Assembly: GCF_032854445.1 (NCBI RefSeq)
Contig: NC_088300.1
Location: forward strand, 52,302,984-52,366,983
Source of the DNA: Liolophura sinensis
Lineage: Eukaryota; Mollusca; Polyplacophora; Chitonida; Chitonidae
Length of the DNA: 64,000 nucleotides
Reading direction: 5' to 3'
Positions 61,101-64,000 of this stretch are shown piece after piece (within the stretch, counting starts at the first letter, position 1; each line of letters opens with the position of its first letter). The position numbers and the translations under genes are program-made. Below the pieces are notes generated by a model. That model ran no database searches and was not told the origin of the DNA. It was given only the letters and a program-made list of their open reading frames with translations.

Positions 61101-61344
61101 AGTTAATGTTTCAGTAAGAGTTAAAACAAGTTGGAAACATCTCAGGTGGCTTGATAGCTGCTTTTTGTTTTTCAAAGATACAAAGTTAATGGTTTGTCTA
61201 ATAAATATTGCTTCTTGTGTGTAGTTGTACAGCTTTACATGTTCTGTTCATTAATGATATACAGCTTCAATTGTCTGTGCTATCTGCTATATTTGTGCTC
61301 ATAATGCCTTTCTCTTTTGCATCAAGGGAAGCAACTGGTGATCA
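58124..61344 (+). CDS. 5' end of an acidic muscle-type protein gene (troponin T-like?), microexon array
   Basis: Exons: 58124-58174 (28-nt UTR, ATG at 58149, A at -3), 59146-59169, 60411-60428, 61327-61344. Each ends in a GTAAGT donor and begins after AG; each intron is phase 2. Joined they read MSDDEQQATESEAPVEQEAP then AEQEATGDQ, and the gene continues beyond the window. Known of the family: arthropod and other invertebrate troponin T starts MSDDE or MSDEE followed by Glu/Ala/Pro-rich sequence, and in vertebrates this hypervariable N terminus is encoded by alternatively spliced mini-exons. The composition, exon structure and possible muscle promoter fit. No diagnostic tropomyosin-binding region is in the window, so troponin I or another thin-filament protein with an acidic leader is possible. 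The existence of the gene is more certain than its name. Confidence 0.6.
59146..59169 (+). other. 24-nt phase-2 microexon (ESEAPVEQ)
   Basis: Acceptor TTTTATATTCAG, donor CA|GTAAGTT. It encodes Glu-Ser-Glu-Ala-Pro-Val-Glu and two bases of Gln. Symmetric, so inclusion or skipping keeps the frame. Confidence 0.7.
59560..59965. repeat. Degenerate 46-bp tandem array in the microexon gene's intron
   Basis: AGAACCC(C/G)ACTGATCCTTTG variants recur at about 59578, 59624, 59660, 59706, 59753, 59799, 59850 and 59905, most at 46-47 bp spacing. TGTAGTTTG(G/A)A-like sequence often precedes the next unit. It lies between the 24-nt and first 18-nt microexons. Confidence 0.85.
60411..60428 (+). other. 18-nt phase-2 microexon (EAPAEQ)
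   Basis: Acceptor ATATCTCTGCAATAG, donor CA|GTAAGTG. It encodes Glu-Ala-Pro-Ala-Glu and two bases of Gln. It differs from the 61327 exon only in its middle and looks like an exon duplicate. Confidence 0.68.
61327..61344 (+). other. 18-nt phase-2 microexon (EATGDQ)
   Basis: Acceptor CTCTTTTGCATCAAG, donor CA|GTAAGTG. Starts GGAAGCA like the previous exon and ends in CA. It encodes Glu-Ala-Thr-Gly-Asp and two bases of Gln. Confidence 0.65.
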
Positions 61345-64000
61345 GTAAGTGGCACAAGTTATTTGGCGACTGTGCTCTAACCTTTGTTAGATTCCTACAA
61401 ATTACAAGCTTCTCTAAGCAGTCACTAAGATCAGATTGTTATAATGCTTAAGTTAAACTCCTGGATACTTGCATGGTCTGGCAGAGTATCCTGTTTGCCT
61501 TAAATCTGATAACAGACAATATTTGTGACCATAGAGGAGGTAGGATAAAGGATAAATGTGACAAAATTCAGAAGCTTGTAATGCGTATATAGTCCAGTGT
61601 AGCCATCTTAGAACTTTACCAGAGTGACCTCCCCTACACTGTCCTTTGTGGCTGTAGCAGCTTGTATTTCATTAGCTGTACTTGTTACTGTGGTGCTTAT
61701 TTAAAACATCACCCACAAACCTGTAGAAAGGGTTAGACTGAATCTACAAGTGGAGGGTTGTCTTGGCTCTTAGTCTGGAAGTGCAGACTGTCTGCTCTGA
61801 ACTGATAGATCATGATAGGGAGAAGAGAAACAACTTATAAGCTTATACTTATAAGCAAAACTTATAAGTATCAGGTCATAATACGTTTCAGCCTAACATC
61901 GTTAGATCTGAAGCAAAGTTATCATGGATATATCATTAATGAAAATTTTATAGAAAGCTGTTATGCACAGAAACAATCTGAAGTAACCCATAGGGCTGAT
62001 TGTGAAATTAAGTTGCACATGTATACATGCCAAGCTGGAAGGTCTGTGTTAGTCCTTAATTTAGTTATAGCACAAATATTTATACATTTTTGTTGACAAT
62101 TAATTGGGGTGACATGAGCTGTGTTTATAAAGGCTCTCCATATTGAAATGTTAAGAAAAATGTCATGCAGTTTGCAAGCTATATACCCACCCTCACTGCC
62201 AAATTATTAGTTTTCTCTCCCCCCCCCCCATGTCTTTGTTTTATTAGATTATTATGTACTTCTTTTAGCATTCTCTGCCAGTTTGAAGTGTTCTGTCTGC
62301 ATAAATCCTGTTTTCAGGCTTCCTGTCTGTATTGTAATATTGCAGGTCTGTCCCTGAAACACACCACATCTGACACTTGTGTTGTTAAACATGAGTGTGA
62401 GATGTTTTCAGGTGATGACGATGGCGCCTAACTACTGGAATTTCTTGTATTTAATTTCTCACTTTTTTTGTAGGACAGTCGTTAAAACGTGTTTGTCTTT
62501 TCCTCAGATGGCATCTAAGTACTTTTCTTACAGGCTATTAATCTGCTGTGTATAAGGTGACATTCTGAGTCAGTGGGAGTGTTTACTAGTAGTTCCTCTG
62601 ACAGGAACAAAAGTTTATGTTATATGTACACGCATAGTATGTTGTATGTTTTGTTGAGGAAGTTTACATGACATTGTTTGTTTCATGGTAGAGATGATAT
62701 ATGATGGCCAGGTGGGATTGATACATGGAATTGATCTCATATCTATATTGATCTTCTTGTTGCATGTTGTTCGTTTCTTGTCTGTTTTTGTTTATTGAAT
62801 TGTTCCTCTAACTGTGTCATACTTCAGTAACCGCAAGTTTTATACATGTATGAAACAGAAACAACTGGTTTGGCAACATTTATATGCATTTTTGCACATA
62901 TCTTCTAAATAACACTGAACATCACCACCATCCTACGTCATTGCTTCTTTTTGACCTGACCGTAATTACAACTGTTGTGTGTTGTAATGCTGTCATGTTA
63001 TGCACTTAAAAGTGTTGCTGCTGAGGAGTTTATTTGGACAGAAATATATGCAGCAAAAACTGTAGTGCCCCTTACAAGCAGTATTGGACAATTTGTAATA
63101 TAGGGTACCGTAAATTGAAACAACTGTATAGACGTATTATATGACTTTGGTGCAGCATTGCACACATTATCAAAACTTGTCTACAACTTCCATCGGTAAA
63201 TTCATTCTCCTGTTACCTTAGAAGAAGGAGTAGCCATCTTTTTTTTTTTTTTTTTTTTTTTTTTCTGATACAGCTACATGTAGGGGTACAAAGACTTTTG
63301 ATGTCAGTTGATTATCACCTGACAGGTGCTTGTCTCTACTAACCAGTGGTGAAACCCATGCCTATAAGACTGTGGTCCTTGCTGTTTAAACAGAAACATA
63401 TGGAAAAAAAGCATTTCTCAGGATGAGTCTTCAAGTAGAGCTGAACAGGCTAATTATATGCATTAATATGGATGTTTGAAGAGGTTCACATGAGTAAAAT
63501 CTTTAAGAAGTGAACAGCTTTATTATCTGCATTAGTGTGAGATTGCCTGGAAAACAAAACAAAACAAAAATAGGTTATAAACTTTAAAGTAAACACAATA
63601 TGATCGGTAGCTCAAAACTTAATTGGCAGGTGAATTATTTTATCGTTATGATTCTGGCAGATTTGGAGAACCTGTTACCCACTAATAACAACACTGTACA
63701 ACTATGGCCAGGTACATGCCAATAAAATCCTAACCCATACATGTGCAGCTATAGGAATATACCAACTCCTTCCTATGTCCTGTTTATGTGTTTACATGTA
63801 TGTATCTGTATATAGTGATCATGTCTGCATATTCAGTGTGGCCTGACACATCCAGTAAATGAAATTCTCCCTTGACAAGAGACAATATCTTCAGGTCAAA
63901 TATACTTTGTTTTTACTGACTTGGTTTACATGTACTGTATCTGAGTATCTGTATATCATAGGGGATGTTTTGTCCATTTAATGTATGTCAGAATCTGTTT
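61345..64000 (+). other. Intron of the microexon gene to the window end
   Basis: I find no further segment of the form AG|G...CA|GTAAGT and no splice-bounded acidic or helical exon. Present are a C11 run (62219-62229) and a T26 run (63239-63264). The remaining exons presumably lie downstream of the window. Confidence 0.5.
63239..63264. repeat. Poly-T tract of 26
   Basis: Uninterrupted T run. There is no recognisable SINE body of the local family beside it, so it is probably a simple homopolymer or the tail of an unrecognised minus-strand retroelement. Confidence 0.9.

Noticed and set aside
62407-62430. Possible further microexon after TTTTCAG (GTGATGACGATGGC)
   Set aside because: Joined in the required phase it gives a stop codon at once, and there is no GTAAGT-type donor after it.
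1-64000. CRISPR arrays, operons, phage or plasmid modules
   Set aside because: The tandem arrays lack repeat-spacer structure, and the genes are intron-containing animal genes; nothing prokaryotic is present.

Overview
The window looks like nuclear DNA of an invertebrate animal, most likely a mollusc. The evidence is AT-rich sequence, spliced genes with GT-AG introns, a tRNA-derived SINE ending in AATAAA repeats, a recurrent TTATCTCCCTT motif that I associate with mollusc genomes, and abundant minisatellites. It contains no prokaryotic features and no operons. Four protein-coding genes can be supported; everything else is intergenic or intronic and rich in repeats.

Layout: (1) 886-8894, plus strand: the 3' part (ten coding exons, 423 codons) of a PHF21A/BHC80 orthologue, the H3K4me0-reading subunit of the LSD1-CoREST complex. 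Its 5' end lies before the window. (2) 18415-21483, minus strand: a two-exon, 635-residue SLC45A3-like (prostein-like) MFS transporter, complete. (3) 44258-50857, plus strand: seven exons of a RAD51AP1 orthologue, complete at the C terminus; the initiator exon is not securely found. (4) From 58149 to beyond the window, plus strand: the 5' end of a gene for an acidic, muscle-type protein (troponin T-like is my best guess). Its N terminus is built from a start exon and three phase-2 microexons of 24, 18 and 18 nt. A muscle-like TATA promoter and a separate CpG/E-box-type promoter may lie upstream.

Between the genes are many tandem arrays: 61-bp units at 15 kb, 31-bp at 16.3 kb, 20-bp at 25.7-27.1 kb, 75-bp at 33.3 kb, 17-bp at 33.8-34.2 kb, a decayed array at 53.3-55.1 kb and 46-bp units at 59.6-60.0 kb. 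There are also eight copies or fragments of one SINE family, a TA-flanked MITE family with inverted ends, and a 210-bp fold-back element.

The genes have no evident functional link (chromatin reader, transporter, homologous-recombination factor, muscle protein). I see no gene cluster that amounts to a new system. The most interesting single item is the microexon array in the fourth gene.
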